Source: Umezawaea endophytica
Lineage (GTDB): Bacteria > Actinomycetota > Actinomycetes > Mycobacteriales > Pseudonocardiaceae
Direction: 5' to 3'
Assembly: GCF_025061645.1 (NCBI RefSeq)
Contig: NZ_JANYMP010000012.1
Span: forward strand, 124,001 to 188,000
Length of the DNA: 64,000 nucleotides
Positions 51,066-60,538 of the stretch are shown here, one piece after another. Numbering within the stretch: the stretch's first letter is position 1; each line of letters opens with the position of its first letter. The notes beneath the pieces were generated by a model that saw only the letters and a program-made list of their open reading frames with translations, was not told the origin of the DNA and searched no databases. The position numbers were made by a program, and so were the translations under genes.

Positions 51066-51916
51066 CGCACGCCTGGATGCCGCACTCCCCGTGCGGTGAC
51101 GGCTGCCTGGACCGGTCCGCCCCGACCGTCGGCGCGCTGCGGGCCTCGTTCCGGCTGGTGGCCGCGGCCACCGTCCTCCTCTGCGGCCTCCTCGTGCTGC
51201 TGCTGCGGGGCGCCGCTCGCGAAACCGTGCTGCGGCAGTGGTTCCGCGTGCTGCTGCGGGCGTTCGGCGCCCGGATCGACGTGCACGGCCCGGACCGGTT
51301 CCAGGAGACGCCGGGCCGAGGGGTGCTGGTGGTCAGCAACCACGTGTCCTGGCTGGACGAGCTGGCGATCGACGGCGTGCAGCCGATCCGCATGGTCGCC
51401 AAGCGCGACATCCGCGACTGGCCGGTGCTGGGCCGGGTGATCACCGCGGCGCGCACGGTCTACCTGGACCGCGAACGCCTGTCGCTGCTGCCCGGCACGG
51501 TCGCCGAACTCGCGGGCGCGCTGCGGGACGGCGCGGCCGTGGGCATCCACGCCGAGGGCACGACGTGGTGCGGTCTCGCGTCCGGCGGCTACCGGCCCGC
51601 GCTGTTCCAGTCCGCGCTGGACGCGGGCGTCCCGGTGCGCCCGGTCGTGCTGCGCTACCGGCTCGCCGACGGCACGTCCACGACGAGCCCCGCGTTCGTC
51701 GGCACGGACGCGCTGTTCGACTCGATCCGCCGCGTCGTCCGGCTGCGCGGGCTGGTCGTCGAGGTGCACGTGCTGGACGAGATCGCCCCCGGCCGCGCCG
51801 GAACCCGTCGTGAACTGGCCGCGCTCGTGCAGCGGGAAGCCGAGCGGGTGGCGCACGGCACGACCTCCCGAGTCCATATCGCCTTGACCTCCACCCCGGT
51901 CGAGGTTGAACGATAG
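51062..51916 (+). CDS. PlsC/OlsA-type 1-acyl lipid acyltransferase (Rv3026c-like)
   Basis: 284 aa. An N-terminal membrane helix (about residues 30-50, LVAAATVLLCGLLVLLL) precedes the acyltransferase domain: HX4D motif NHVSWLDELA (about 94-103), DRERLS near 140, EGTTW (usual EGTR) near 165 and VPVRPVVL near 193. GTG at 51062 is coupled to the GNAT gene by GTGA. It would add the second acyl chain to the product of its partner, acting at the membrane surface. Confidence 0.9.
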   Translation: MTHAWMPHSPCGDGCLDRSAPTVGALRASFRLVAAATVLLCGLLVLLLRGAARETVLRQWFRVLLRAFGARIDVHGPDRFQETPGRGVLVVSNHVSWLDELAIDGVQPIRMVAKRDIRDWPVLGRVITAARTVYLDRERLSLLPGTVAELAGALRDGAAVGIHAEGTTWCGLASGGYRPALFQSALDAGVPVRPVVLRYRLADGTSTTSPAFVGTDALFDSIRRVVRLRGLVVEVHVLDEIAPGRAGTRRELAALVQREAERVAHGTTSRVHIALTSTPVEVER

Positions 51917-51920
51917 GGGT

Positions 51921-53285
51921 GTGACCACCACCGAGAGCGCCGAGAAGAGCAGGCTGTGGTCCCCGGACCGCCGGGGACCGACCGCCGGGATCATCCTCCT
52001 GGTGACGCTGCTGGCGTTCGAGGCGATGGGCGTCAGCACGGCGATGCCGCGGATGGTCTCCGAGCTGCGGGGCGACGAGCTGTACGCGTGGCCGTTCGTC
52101 GCGTTCCTCGCCTCCAGCGTGGTCGCGACGGTCCTGTCCGGCCGGTTCTGCGACCTGCGCGGCCCCAAGCCCGTGCTGCTGACCGGCCCGCTGGTGTTCC
52201 TCGCCGGGCTGCTGGTCGCCGGGTTCGCCCAGGAGATGGGGCTGCTGCTCGCGGGCCGCGTCCTCCAGGGCTTCGGCGCGGGCATGCAGATCGTCGCCAT
52301 CTACGTCGTGATCGGCCTCGTCTACCCGGAGCGCGACCGCCCCGCCGTGTTCGGCGCGCTGGCCGCCGCCTGGGTCGTGCCGTCGCTGGTCGGCCCCGCG
52401 CTGGCGGGCTTCTTCACCGAGCACCTGACGTGGCGGCTGGTGTTCCTCGCGCTGGCCCCGCTGGTGCTGATCGGCTTCCTGCTGCTCGTCCCGGTGCTGC
52501 GGACGCTGCCGAAGCACGTCGACGGCGTGGTCCCGGCCCGTCGGGGCCTGCTGCTCGCGGCCGTCGGCGGCGGCGTGGGCGTCTCGGCGCTGAGCTGGGC
52601 CGCGCAGCACCCGCGCGGCCTGAACCTGCTGCTCGGCCTGGTCGGGCTGGTGGTCCTCGTGCCGTCGCTGCGGATCCTGCTGCCCAGGGGCACCCTCACC
52701 GCCCGTCGCGGCCTGCCGGTCGTCGTGCTGGCCAGGGGGATGCTCGCGGGCTCGTTCTTCGCGACCGAGGCGTTCATCCCGCTCACCCTCACCTCCGTGC
52801 ACGGCTACTCGCCGCTGGAGTCCGGCATCCCGCTCACGCTCAGCGCGCTGGGCTGGTCCGCCGCCTCGATGTGGCAGTCCCGCAGGCCGGACATCCCGCG
52901 CGGCACGCTGGTCCGCTGGGGTTTTGTGCTCAACGCCACGGGCATCCTCGGCGTGACGCTGATCGCCCCGGAGTGGGGGCCCGCGTGGGCGACGGCGCCG
53001 CTGTGGGCCATCGCGGGCTCGGGCATGGGGCTGGCGATGTCCAGCGTGAGCGTGCTCGTGCTGGCCGCGTCGACGGACGCCGACCGCGGCTTCAACTCCT
53101 CTTCGGTGCAGATCAGCGACATGCTGGGCTCGGCGTTCCTGGTCGGCCTCGGCGGTGTGGTGGTCGCGACGTTCGCCTCGACGGCGGCTCCGACGGCCGC
53201 GATCATCCCGTTCGACCTCGCGATGGCGGCGTTGGCGGTGCTCGGCGCGTTCCTCACGGGTCCGCGCACCAAGCCCGCCGCCTGA
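51921..53285 (+). CDS. MFS drug-efflux-type transporter
   Basis: 454 aa with about 14 hydrophobic helices (DHA2-like). Motif A variant SGRFCDLRGPKPVLL follows helix 2, and GRVLQGFGAGMQIVAIYVVIG resembles the motif C/helix 4-5 region. GTG at 51921 was chosen; TTG at 51906 is open in frame. It sits 4 bp after the acyltransferase gene and before a cysteine desulfurase gene. This transporter interrupts the Rv3026c-Rv3025c order shared with mycobacteria. Substrate unknown; it could move the lipid or its precursor, or be unrelated. Confidence 0.9.
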   Translation: MTTTESAEKSRLWSPDRRGPTAGIILLVTLLAFEAMGVSTAMPRMVSELRGDELYAWPFVAFLASSVVATVLSGRFCDLRGPKPVLLTGPLVFLAGLLVAGFAQEMGLLLAGRVLQGFGAGMQIVAIYVVIGLVYPERDRPAVFGALAAAWVVPSLVGPALAGFFTEHLTWRLVFLALAPLVLIGFLLLVPVLRTLPKHVDGVVPARRGLLLAAVGGGVGVSALSWAAQHPRGLNLLLGLVGLVVLVPSLRILLPRGTLTARRGLPVVVLARGMLAGSFFATEAFIPLTLTSVHGYSPLESGIPLTLSALGWSAASMWQSRRPDIPRGTLVRWGFVLNATGILGVTLIAPEWGPAWATAPLWAIAGSGMGLAMSSVSVLVLAASTDADRGFNSSSVQISDMLGSAFLVGLGGVVVATFASTAAPTAAIIPFDLAMAALAVLGAFLTGPRTKPAA

Positions 53286-53306
53286 ACGGGCTACCCTGGG
53301 AGCGCG

Positions 53307-54509
53307 ATGGCCTACCTCGATCATGCCGCCACCACGCCGATGCACCCCGATGCGATCACGGCGATGACTCAGGCGTTGTCCACCCTGGGCAACGCCTCCT
53401 CGCTGCACACCTCCGGCAGGCGCGCGCGCCGGGCCGTTGAGGAGTCGCGCGAGGACATCGCCGACGCGCTGGGCGCCCGGCCGTCGGAGATCATCTTCAC
53501 CGGCGGTGGCACCGAGAGCGACAACCTGGCCGTCAAGGGGATCTTCTGGGCCCGCAGGGCCGCCGACCCGAGGCGCAGGCGCGTCCTGGCGTCCGCCGTC
53601 GAGCACCACGCCGTGCTGGACGCGGTGCAGTGGCTCGCGGACCAGGACGGCGCCGAGGTGACGTGGCTGGAGACGGACCCGCACGGCCGCGTGCACCCCG
53701 ACGTGCTGCGCGAGGCGCTCCAGGGCGACGACGTGGCCCTGGTGACGGCGATGTGGGCGAACAACGAGGTCGGCACGATCAACCCGGTCGCCGAGCTGGC
53801 CGCCGTGGCCGCCGCGCACGGCGTGCCGTTCCACACGGATGCCGTCCAGGCCGTCGGTGCCGTGCCGGTCGACTTCACGGCGAGCGGCGCGAACGCGCTG
53901 ACGATGACCGGCCACAAGGTCGGCGGCCCGTACGGCGTCGGCGTGCTGCTGCTGGGCCGGGACGTGCGGTGCACGCCGCTGCTGCACGGCGGCGGCCAGG
54001 AGCGCGACGTGCGCTCCGGCACCCTGGACGTGCCCGCGATCGTGGGCCTCGCCGCCGCCGTGCGGCGGGCCGTGGAGGACCAGCCCGCCAACGCCGTTGC
54101 CGTCGCCGCGCTGCGCGACGAGCTGGTCGCGTCGGTGCGCCGGGTCGTGCCGGACGCGATCGTCAACGGCGACCCCGGTGAGCAGCGGCTGCCCGGCAAC
54201 GCCCACCTCACGTTCCCCGGCTGCGAGGGCGACAGCCTGCTGATGCTGCTCGACGCCAAGGGCATCGAGTGCTCGACCGGCTCGGCGTGCACGGCGGGTG
54301 TCGCGCAGCCCAGCCACGTGCTGCTCGCGATGGACGTCGAACCCGCGCTGGCGCGGGGCTCCCTGCGGTTCTCGCTGGGGCACACGTCGACCGAGCAGGA
54401 CGTGCGCGACCTGGCCGAGGCGATCGGCCCGGTCGTGGAACGCGCGCGCAGCGCCGGTCTGGCGGGCCTGAAGCGGTCTCGGGGCAAGAACATCAAGGCG
54501 GAGGTGTAG
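53307..54509 (+). CDS. iscS: Cysteine desulfurase (IscS/NifS family, Rv3025c-like)
   Basis: A 400-aa PLP enzyme that removes sulfur from cysteine as a persulfide for Fe-S clusters and tRNA thiolation. The start [11 protein letters not shown] is the family signature. PLP lysine K204 lies in [10 protein letters not shown]; the persulfide-forming Cys is C328 in STGSACTAG, with the extended flexible loop of IscS. It is directly followed by mnmA (4-bp gap), the tRNA 2-thiouridylase that takes sulfur from it. This gene order is shared with Rv3025c-Rv3024c of M. tuberculosis. Confidence 0.95.
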   Translation: MAYLDHAATTPMHPDAITAMTQALSTLGNASSLHTSGRRARRAVEESREDIADALGARPSEIIFTGGGTESDNLAVKGIFWARRAADPRRRRVLASAVEHHAVLDAVQWLADQDGAEVTWLETDPHGRVHPDVLREALQGDDVALVTAMWANNEVGTINPVAELAAVAAAHGVPFHTDAVQAVGAVPVDFTASGANALTMTGHKVGGPYGVGVLLLGRDVRCTPLLHGGGQERDVRSGTLDVPAIVGLAAAVRRAVEDQPANAVAVAALRDELVASVRRVVPDAIVNGDPGEQRLPGNAHLTFPGCEGDSLLMLLDAKGIECSTGSACTAGVAQPSHVLLAMDVEPALARGSLRFSLGHTSTEQDVRDLAEAIGPVVERARSAGLAGLKRSRGKNIKAEV

Positions 54510-54513
54510 CGGG

Positions 54514-55602
54514 ATGCGGGTGCTCGCGGCGATGAGCGGTGGGGTCGACTCCGCGGTGGCGGCCGCTCGCGCGGTCGAAGCCGGGCACGACGTGACCGGC
54601 GTGCACCTCGCGCTGTCCGCCAAGCCCGGCACGCTGCGCACGGGTGCGCGGGGCTGCTGCACGATCGAGGACGCGCACGACGCCCGTCGCGCCGCGGACC
54701 TGATGGGCATCCCGTTCTACGTGTGGGACTTCGCCGAGCGCTTCACCGAGGACGTCGTGGACGACTTCGTCGCGGAGTACGCGGCCGGTCGCACGCCGAA
54801 CCCGTGCCTGCGCTGCAACGAGCGGATCAAGTTCGAGGCGCTGCTGGACAAGGCCATCGCGCTCGGCTTCGACGCCGTGTGCACCGGCCACTACGCCCGG
54901 CTGTCCACTGAGGACGGTCTGGTCGAGCTGCGCCGCAGCGCGGACGACGGCAAGGACCAGTCGTACGTGCTCGCCTCGCTGACCCGCGAGCAGCTCTCGC
55001 ACGCCATGTTCCCGCTGGGGGACAGCACGAAGGCCGCCGTCCGCGAGGAGGCCGCCGCGCGCGGCCTCGGCGTGGCGGAGAAGCCGGACAGCCACGACAT
55101 CTGCTTCATCCCGGACGGCGACACGCAGAAGTTCCTCGGCAACCGGATCGGCCAGTCGCCGGGTCTGCTGATCGACGACGAGACCGGGGCCGTCCTCGGG
55201 CGGCACGCGGGCGTGCACGAGTTCACCGTCGGCCAGCGCAAGGGCCTCGGCATCGACGCCCCCGCGCCGGACGGCCGTCCCCGGTACGTGCTCTCGCTGG
55301 AGCCGGTGTCGGGCAACGTCCGCGTCGGCGCGGCGGAGAAGCTGGCCGTGACGGAGATCGTGGCCGTCCGCGCGTCGTGGCCGAACGGCGTCCCGCTCGA
55401 CGGTCCCGTCGAGTGCGTCGCCCAGGTCCGCGCGCACGGCGGCACGGCTCCGGCCGTGGCCGAACTGGTGGGCGCTGAGCTCCAGGTGCACCTGCGCGAG
55501 CCGCTGACGGGCGTGGCGCCCGGCCAGGCCGTGGCGCTGTACCGCCCGGACGCCTCCGGCGACCTGGTGCTGGCGAGCGCCACCATCGACTCCACCGCCT
55601 GA
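54514..55602 (+). CDS. mnmA: tRNA-specific 2-thiouridylase MnmA
   Basis: A 362-aa enzyme thiolating U34 of tRNA(Lys/Glu/Gln) using ATP and persulfide sulfur. The PP-loop SGGVDSAVA is at residues 8-16; the catalytic Cys pair lies in NPCLRCNE (about 97-104) and DICFIPDGD (about 194-202). The C-terminal beta-barrel (about 250-362) is complete. It is coupled to the cysteine desulfurase gene. Length is normal. Confidence 0.95.
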   Translation: MRVLAAMSGGVDSAVAAARAVEAGHDVTGVHLALSAKPGTLRTGARGCCTIEDAHDARRAADLMGIPFYVWDFAERFTEDVVDDFVAEYAAGRTPNPCLRCNERIKFEALLDKAIALGFDAVCTGHYARLSTEDGLVELRRSADDGKDQSYVLASLTREQLSHAMFPLGDSTKAAVREEAAARGLGVAEKPDSHDICFIPDGDTQKFLGNRIGQSPGLLIDDETGAVLGRHAGVHEFTVGQRKGLGIDAPAPDGRPRYVLSLEPVSGNVRVGAAEKLAVTEIVAVRASWPNGVPLDGPVECVAQVRAHGGTAPAVAELVGAELQVHLREPLTGVAPGQAVALYRPDASGDLVLASATIDSTA

Positions 55603-55729
55603 GAACCGCTCGCGAACCGCCCGCGCCCGCCTGGGACTGGCTCAGCGTGACCTCTGTTCACCCGATGGGTCCGAACGCGCCCCTTTCGGAGTCTTCGTCG
55701 TCGCGTTCGGGCGTGGCACGCTCCACCGC

Positions 55730-56155
55730 ATGACGCAGAGCCAGACGAGGACGGCCGCCGACCGGATGGAGCTGGAGGCGGGCCAGTTCGTCAAGGAGAT
55801 CGGCGAGGCCGGTGACGACGAGGTCCGCGACGCCGTCGAGGACGCGATCGAGGAGTCGCTGGCCCCCGCGGACCGCGAGGCGACGGCGGACGCCGTGCTG
55901 CTGTGGTTCGAGGAGGGCGACGACGACCTCGCGGACACCCTGGTGGACGCCACGGCGGAGCTGAACGAGACCGGGGTGATCTGGGTGCTGACCCCCAAGG
56001 TCGGCCGTCCGGGGTACGTCGAGTTCGCCGACATCAGCGAGGCGGCGTCCGTGGCCGGGTTGGCGAGCACGTCCGGCAACCCGATCGCGCCGGACTGGAC
56101 GGCGACCCGCCTCGTGGTGCCGAAGACCGACCGGCGGAACTCCACCTTCGACTGA
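55730..56155 (+). CDS. DUF3052 family protein
   Basis: A 141-aa acidic actinobacterial protein. ADAVLLWFEEGDDDLADTLVDA (about 52-73), GVIWVLTPKVGRPGYVEFADI (about 83-103) and PDWTATRLVVPK (near the C-terminus) are the family's conserved core. No catalytic residue is known, and it is cytoplasmic and soluble. DUF3052 genes are widespread in mycelial and mycobacterial actinobacteria. It is monocistronic and convergent with the membrane-protein gene at 56165 (9-bp gap). Confidence 0.87.
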   Translation: MTQSQTRTAADRMELEAGQFVKEIGEAGDDEVRDAVEDAIEESLAPADREATADAVLLWFEEGDDDLADTLVDATAELNETGVIWVLTPKVGRPGYVEFADISEAASVAGLASTSGNPIAPDWTATRLVVPKTDRRNSTFD

Positions 56156-56164
56156 CGGCCGCGC

Positions 56165-56872
56165 CTACCCCAGCGAGTACCAGGTCGCGGCGCCGATCAG
56201 CGCCACGTACGCCACCGACGTCCACGCGACGACCCGCGTCCGCCCCCGTTCGTCGAGCGTCGTGAACGTCAGCAGCCACGCCAGCAGCGGCAGCAGCAGG
56301 ACGCCGTGCATCGCGACCCCGTGCGCGGGCTTGAAGATCCCGGCGGTGCCGTAGGCCTCGGTGAGGCCTGCGGTCCGCGCCAGCACGGAGCCGCGGGCGA
56401 TCATCAGCGCGCCGAACGCCATCGCGCCGAGGAACGTCGCTGCCCCGACGCGGACGGCCAGCAGCATGCTCGGCGTGAGGTGCCGGGCCCGCCAGGCCGT
56501 GACGAGCAGCCACACCACCGAGAAGATGATCACGCCGCCGCCGAGCGCGAGCCCGATCGTGACGGCGGTGTCGAACGGCGTCTCGTTGTTGAAGTGCGAC
56601 GGCACCTCCCGCCACGCCTGGACGGTGATCCCGAGGACCTCGTAGACCGACGCCGCGGTGAACAGCGCCACGACGAACGGCCTGAGCCGCACGAGCGCCC
56701 CGACCCAGGCGAACGTGGCCAGCGTGAGCCCGAACGACAGCCCGAACGTCACGGGTTTCCGCCACGACACCGGCCCCTCCCACGGGCCGCCGTCGACGGC
56801 GAACACCAGGAGGTGGAACAGGCCGCTCGCGAACAGCACGACGCTGACCCGGTAGGCGATGCGCGTTGTCAT
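56165..56872 (-). CDS. Seven-helix hypothetical membrane protein
   Basis: A 235-aa polytopic protein with about seven helices and few charged loops. WRKPVTFGLSFGLTLATFAWVG lies near residue 38-59 and HFNNETPFD near 110. No catalytic or transport motif was recognised. The ATG at 56872 starts MTTRIAYRVSVVLF. The function is unknown. Confidence 0.78.
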   Translation of the reverse strand: MTTRIAYRVSVVLFASGLFHLLVFAVDGGPWEGPVSWRKPVTFGLSFGLTLATFAWVGALVRLRPFVVALFTAASVYEVLGITVQAWREVPSHFNNETPFDTAVTIGLALGGGVIIFSVVWLLVTAWRARHLTPSMLLAVRVGAATFLGAMAFGALMIARGSVLARTAGLTEAYGTAGIFKPAHGVAMHGVLLLPLLAWLLTFTTLDERGRTRVVAWTSVAYVALIGAATWYSLG

Positions 56873-56965
56873 GCCACCGAATCGTGCCCACGTCGACGCG
56901 GGAAGGCGTCAGCCGGGGAGCGGCACCGGGGAGTACGTCAGCGGGCGTAGGTCAGTGGGCTCAGG

Positions 56966-57280
56966 TCAGTGCGGAACGGACATCGCGGCCGACGCGAACT
57001 CCGCCCACCGCGAGGCGTGCGCGGCGGGCAGGCTCACCCAGTCGCGCATCGGACGGCCGGTGCCGGACGGGTCGAACAGGTGCGCGTCGCCCATCTCCAG
57101 CGCTTCGGCGTGGGCCCGCGTGCCCTGCCCGAGCCTGCACGCGAGTTCACCCTCGTGCAGGCACGCGAAGGCCTTGCCCTCGACGTCCTTGAGCGCGGGC
57201 TTGCCGAACAACTTCGACGCGCGGACCCCGTAGGGGCCGAGCTGGGTGACGAGCCCGTCGAGCACGTCGGTGTCTGCCAC
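56966..57280 (-). CDS. TfoX N-terminal-like small protein
   Basis: 104 aa. SKLFGKPALKDVEGKAFACLHEGELACRLG (about 22-51) is the beta-hairpin typical of TfoX_N domains, and DPSGTGRPMRDWVSLPA (about 70-86) closes the domain. No TfoX C-terminal domain is present. The GTG at 57280 was chosen because similarity begins there; the longer open frame upstream is antisense to the dehydratase. Function unknown. The stand-alone domain is common in actinomycetes and needs no competence role. Confidence 0.82.
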   Translation of the reverse strand: MADTDVLDGLVTQLGPYGVRASKLFGKPALKDVEGKAFACLHEGELACRLGQGTRAHAEALEMGDAHLFDPSGTGRPMRDWVSLPAAHASRWAEFASAAMSVPH

Positions 57281-57303
57281 CCGTCCAGAGTCCCACCGGA
57301 CGG

Positions 57304-58179
57304 TCAGGGGGTCCAGTCGGTGTTCGCACCGCACAGGACCACGCACGGCAGGGCGCCGGGCACGGTGCCCGCCAGGAACGCCGCGAACGGCACCGCCGCC
57401 GCGGGCTCCACGGCCAGCCGGAACTCCTCCCACAGCCGGTCGCGGGCGGCCAGCAGTTCGGCGTCGGTGACGAGCAGCGACGTGACGGGCGTGGAGGTGA
57501 GGACCTCGAACGGCAGCGCGCCGAGCCGGGTGGCGCCCAGCGCGGACGCGGCGACGGACTCCACCGGGCCGTCCACCGGCGCGCCCGCCGCGAGGGCGTT
57601 GTGCAGCGCCGAGCAGTTCACCGGCTCGACCCCGACGGTCAGCCGACCGTCGACCGCCGACGCGATCCCGGCGACCAGCCCGCCACCGCCGACCGCGACG
57701 GCCACGGCGTCCACCTCGGGGAGGTCCGCCACGATCTCCAGGCCCACCGTTCCCTGCCCGGACACGGTCAGCGGGTCGTCGTAGGCCTCGACGTACACGC
57801 CGGGGAACTCCCGCGCCGCCTCGGCGGCCTCCGCGTACGACGCCCCGTGCCGGATCAGCTTCGCCCCGGCGGCCTCGATGCGCCGCACCTTCCCCTCGGG
57901 CGCGGACAGGGGCACGAACACCGTGGCGGCCATCCCGAGCAGGTGCGCGGCCGTCGCGACCCCCAGGCCGTGGTTGCCGCCGGACGCCGTCACCACGTGG
58001 TCCGGCGTGCCCTTCGCGATCAGCGTGTTCACCGCCCCGCGGATCTTGAACGACCCCGTGAGCTGGAGGTGCTCCAGCTTCAGCGCCAGCGGGCGGCCGT
58101 CCACCTCGACCCGCCACAGCGGTGTCCGGCGGACGTGCGGGCGGATGCGTCCGGCGGCGGCTACGACGTCGATGGTCAT
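57304..58179 (-). CDS. Threonine/serine dehydratase-like PLP enzyme
   Basis: A 291-aa fold-type II enzyme. The PLP lysine is in LTGSFKIRGAVN (about 40-51), the substrate loop is TASGGNHGLGVA (about 64-75), and the phosphate-binding glycine loop is VGGGGLVAGIAS (about 163-174). It would deaminate L-serine or L-threonine to 2-oxoacids, or act as a racemase-like relative. It lacks the regulatory ACT domain of biosynthetic IlvA. The ATG at 58179 overlaps the DUF6584 stop by 4 bp. Confidence 0.88.
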   Translation of the reverse strand: MTIDVVAAAGRIRPHVRRTPLWRVEVDGRPLALKLEHLQLTGSFKIRGAVNTLIAKGTPDHVVTASGGNHGLGVATAAHLLGMAATVFVPLSAPEGKVRRIEAAGAKLIRHGASYAEAAEAAREFPGVYVEAYDDPLTVSGQGTVGLEIVADLPEVDAVAVAVGGGGLVAGIASAVDGRLTVGVEPVNCSALHNALAAGAPVDGPVESVAASALGATRLGALPFEVLTSTPVTSLLVTDAELLAARDRLWEEFRLAVEPAAAVPFAAFLAGTVPGALPCVVLCGANTDWTP

Positions 58180-58688
58180 GAGAACAGGATGCGGTACCCG
58201 TACCCCACGGCGGTAACGGCCCCGACCACGACGAGCACGGCCAGCACCGCCAGCCCCAGCGCGATCAGCGCGCAGGTGAGCCACGACCGGGCGGGCTGCT
58301 CCGCCTCCGCCACGACCAGCTCGTCCTGGATCTGCTCCGTGGCCGCCCGGTGCAGCAGCATCAGCCGGGTGCGGGCCGTCTCGGTCTCGGCGGCGTCCTC
58401 ACCGCCGGTCCAGTTCAACGCGGTCAGCCGCGCGACCGGTGTCTTGTACGCGTGTTCGAACGCGAGGACCTCCACATCGTCCCGAACTTCGGACAGGTAG
58501 CTCCACCGACCGGCTTGCGCGGTGTTCCCGAGCACCCGGTAGACGGCAGCCAACTTGTCCCGCAGGTCCAACCGGTTGGGGTAGGTGCCGACCAGTCCTG
58601 CCACCCTCTGGCGGGCACGGAGAACACTCGCTAAATCGCCGCGGGTGAGTTCTTCGGCCGCGCGGTGCAACGTCACCTCGACAGGCAT
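58176..58688 (-). CDS. DUF6584-like protein with C-terminal membrane helix
   Basis: 170 aa. TRGDLASVLRARQRVAGLV, YPNRLDLRDKLAAVYRVLGN and AGRWSYLSE (about 15-70) are the TPR-like core of the DUF6584 family. One membrane helix lies at about 142-163 (TCALIALGLAVLAVLVVVG), so the N-terminus is probably cytosolic and the protein tail-anchored. ATG at 58688 gives GAGAG about 10 nt upstream, better than the ATG at 58697. It is translationally coupled to the dehydratase and divergent from the next gene. Confidence 0.78.
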   Translation of the reverse strand: MPVEVTLHRAAEELTRGDLASVLRARQRVAGLVGTYPNRLDLRDKLAAVYRVLGNTAQAGRWSYLSEVRDDVEVLAFEHAYKTPVARLTALNWTGGEDAAETETARTRLMLLHRAATEQIQDELVVAEAEQPARSWLTCALIALGLAVLAVLVVVGAVTAVGYGYRILFS

Positions 58689-58740
58689 GGCCCACATGCT
58701 CTCAAGCCGCGCAATGGGCTGCCGATTGTTCGCCCGATCG

Positions 58741-58746
58741 TAGGAT
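58741..58746 (+). promoter_or_regulatory. -10 box of a leaderless transcript
   Basis: TAGGAT ends 6 nt before the GTG at 58753, and no ribosome-binding site exists in that interval. This fits a leaderless message for the membrane protein downstream. Confidence 0.5.
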
Positions 58747-58752
58747 TGTCAG

Positions 58753-59952
58753 GTGCTTTCGGTAACAGTGGTGTCGTTCGGTTTCGCCTGGTGGCTGGGC
58801 CTCTACCTGCTTGTGCGAGATCCGGGAAAGCCGCTGCTCCGCCGAACGGCCGCTGGACTGCTCGTTTTCGCGGTGGTACTGGCTTTCGACCCGGTCCCGC
58901 AGGTGGTGCTCGCCGTGCCCGCGGTGGCCTGGACGGGTGCCATCGCGTGCTGGCTGCCCGCGCGGTTCGAGATCTGGTGGCGCTTCTCGATCGTCCCGGT
59001 CCTCGTCGCGGCGGTGTTCTTCCCGTTCGTCGCGGTGGTTCCGCTCGCGGTGGCCTTCGGCCTGTTCCTGCGCCACCGCCCGGCCCGCGTCGGCGCGGTG
59101 CTGGTGGTCGCGACGCTCATGTTCGGCATCGGCACCGCACTGGTCGGTTCCGGCCTGCTGCCGAAACCGCTGCTGCTCGGCGCGCTCGCCGTGGACCTCG
59201 TGGTGTTCGGCGTCGCGGTCGCCGTGGCCGACGCGTTCGACGAGGGCGAAGCCGTCCGCGCCGACATGGTCCGCTCGCTGGTGGTCTCGTTCGGCGCGGC
59301 GGTGCTGTTCGGGGCTCAGGTCGTGGTCTTCCTGGTCCTCACCGACGCGCGGTTGGAGCCGCTGCTGTTCGGCACGGTCGCCGCCGCCATCGCCGTCCAG
59401 GTCTTCGCGAGCCCCCTGTCGGCGGCGGCCGACCGCTTGGTCCTGCCCGGCCTCGCGAAGGACCGCGCCGAACTCCGCGAGGTCATCGACGCCCTGCCCC
59501 GCCGCGACCCGACGGCCGATGTGGAGTTCACCAAGCAGACGCGGCGCGCGCTCAGCCACTACGGCGACCTCGGCAAGCTGGTCGCCAGCCCGTTGACCAC
59601 CCTCCCGGTGATCGCGGAGAGGCTTTCCGCCAGGGGAGCGACCGACCAGCCGGTGGAGCGCGCGGTGGAGCTGAAGGCGTTGCTGCTGGAGTGCATCACC
59701 CGCTTGAAGCCGCGGGACGGCGACTTCGGCACCAGCGACGAGTGGCGCCACTACAACGCCCTGTACTTCTACTACGTCGCGGGCATCCGCCCGTACAGCG
59801 TGCGCACGAAGCGCGAGGACCTGGACCCGTTGTCCAAGAAGGCGTTGGCGTGGTTCGTCAGCCAGGTCCCCGAGCGCACCCTGCACAACTGGCAGAACGC
59901 CGGCGCCAAACTCGTGGCCGCCGACCTGTTCTCCCAGGTCGAGCAGCGCTGA
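58753..59952 (+). CDS. Hypothetical membrane protein with cytosolic helical C-terminal domain
   Basis: 399 aa and unrecognised. Residues 1-220 hold about eight hydrophobic helices; 225-399 are soluble and charged, including EVIDALPRRDP, RALSHYGDLGKLVASPL and EWRHYNALYFYYVAGI. The layout, membrane helices then a helical soluble domain, resembles regulators with a cytosolic output domain, but no kinase or cyclase motif was found. The C-terminal domain has conserved-looking Trp and Tyr residues near the end. Leaderless translation is probable. Confidence 0.78.
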   Translation: MLSVTVVSFGFAWWLGLYLLVRDPGKPLLRRTAAGLLVFAVVLAFDPVPQVVLAVPAVAWTGAIACWLPARFEIWWRFSIVPVLVAAVFFPFVAVVPLAVAFGLFLRHRPARVGAVLVVATLMFGIGTALVGSGLLPKPLLLGALAVDLVVFGVAVAVADAFDEGEAVRADMVRSLVVSFGAAVLFGAQVVVFLVLTDARLEPLLFGTVAAAIAVQVFASPLSAAADRLVLPGLAKDRAELREVIDALPRRDPTADVEFTKQTRRALSHYGDLGKLVASPLTTLPVIAERLSARGATDQPVERAVELKALLLECITRLKPRDGDFGTSDEWRHYNALYFYYVAGIRPYSVRTKREDLDPLSKKALAWFVSQVPERTLHNWQNAGAKLVAADLFSQVEQR

Positions 59953-60015
59953 CTGGCAGTCGTTGGCAGCGTTGGACGTGGTTCTGGCAGTGCTCCCGGG
60001 ACGACTGTTCTCGGC

Positions 60016-60411
60016 ATGACGAACAACGACCGACTGCTCCGCTTCGCACTCAAGCTGGACGGCATCGCCTCAGCCGCGATCGGCGCCCTCGCCATCCCGT
60101 TCAGCACCGAACTGGGCCTGCCGACGATCCCGCTGGGCGTCTTCCTGCTCGCCTACGGCGCGGGCGTCTTCTTCCTGGGAACCCGCCCCAACACCACGCT
60201 GGTGAAGGTCGTCATCCTCGGCAACCTGCTGTGGGTGGTCGACAGCGTGCTCACCGCCGAACTCGGCTGGTTCGGCATCACCACGCTCGGAACGTGGCTG
60301 ACGCTCGCCCAAGCGGCGGGGGTCGCCGGGTTCGTGGTGCTCCAGGTGCTGGGCCTCAACGCCGCTTCGCGGCAGCCACGAACGACTCCAACGCAGCCCG
60401 CGACACGATGA
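60016..60411 (+). CDS. Small four-helix membrane protein
   Basis: A 131-aa polytopic protein with four hydrophobic helices (about 15-32, 40-58, 65-80, 93-113) and short loops, such as FSTELGLPTIPLG. I do not recognise the family beyond general actinobacterial membrane proteins of this size. The 3' end overlaps, tail to tail, the DUF397 gene on the opposite strand (60356-60411). Confidence 0.72.
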   Translation: MTNNDRLLRFALKLDGIASAAIGALAIPFSTELGLPTIPLGVFLLAYGAGVFFLGTRPNTTLVKVVILGNLLWVVDSVLTAELGWFGITTLGTWLTLAQAAGVAGFVVLQVLGLNAASRQPRTTPTQPATR

Positions 60412-60526
60412 GCACCGGCCCCTCGGGATTCTTGGAGTCCCGCACGGCCCCGCAGTAGGCCAGTTCGACGCAGGCGCCACCATCACCGTTGCTGTAGCTG
60501 GACTTCCGCCACTCGATGCCCGACAT
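60356..60526 (-). CDS. DUF397 small protein
   Basis: A 56-aa protein: MSGIEWRKSSYSNGDGG, ACVELAYC, VRDSKNPEGPVLIVSRAALESF. EWRKSSYSNGDGGACVE and VRDSK are the DUF397 core. Such proteins act with the neighbouring Scr1-type XRE protein as partner or antidote-like regulators in actinomycetes (BldB-related networks). It lies 12 bp downstream of the XRE gene's stop on the same strand, the usual arrangement. Its 3' end is antisense to the small membrane-protein gene. Confidence 0.9.
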   Translation of the reverse strand: MSGIEWRKSSYSNGDGGACVELAYCGAVRDSKNPEGPVLIVSRAALESFVAAAKRR

Positions 60527-60538
60527 CGCCACTCCCCT

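Noticed and set aside
55671-55710. CCGAACGCG/CGCGTTCGG inverted repeat as a terminator after mnmA
   Set aside because: Nine-bp stem with a 22-nt loop, close to the DUF3052 start; too weak to assign a function.
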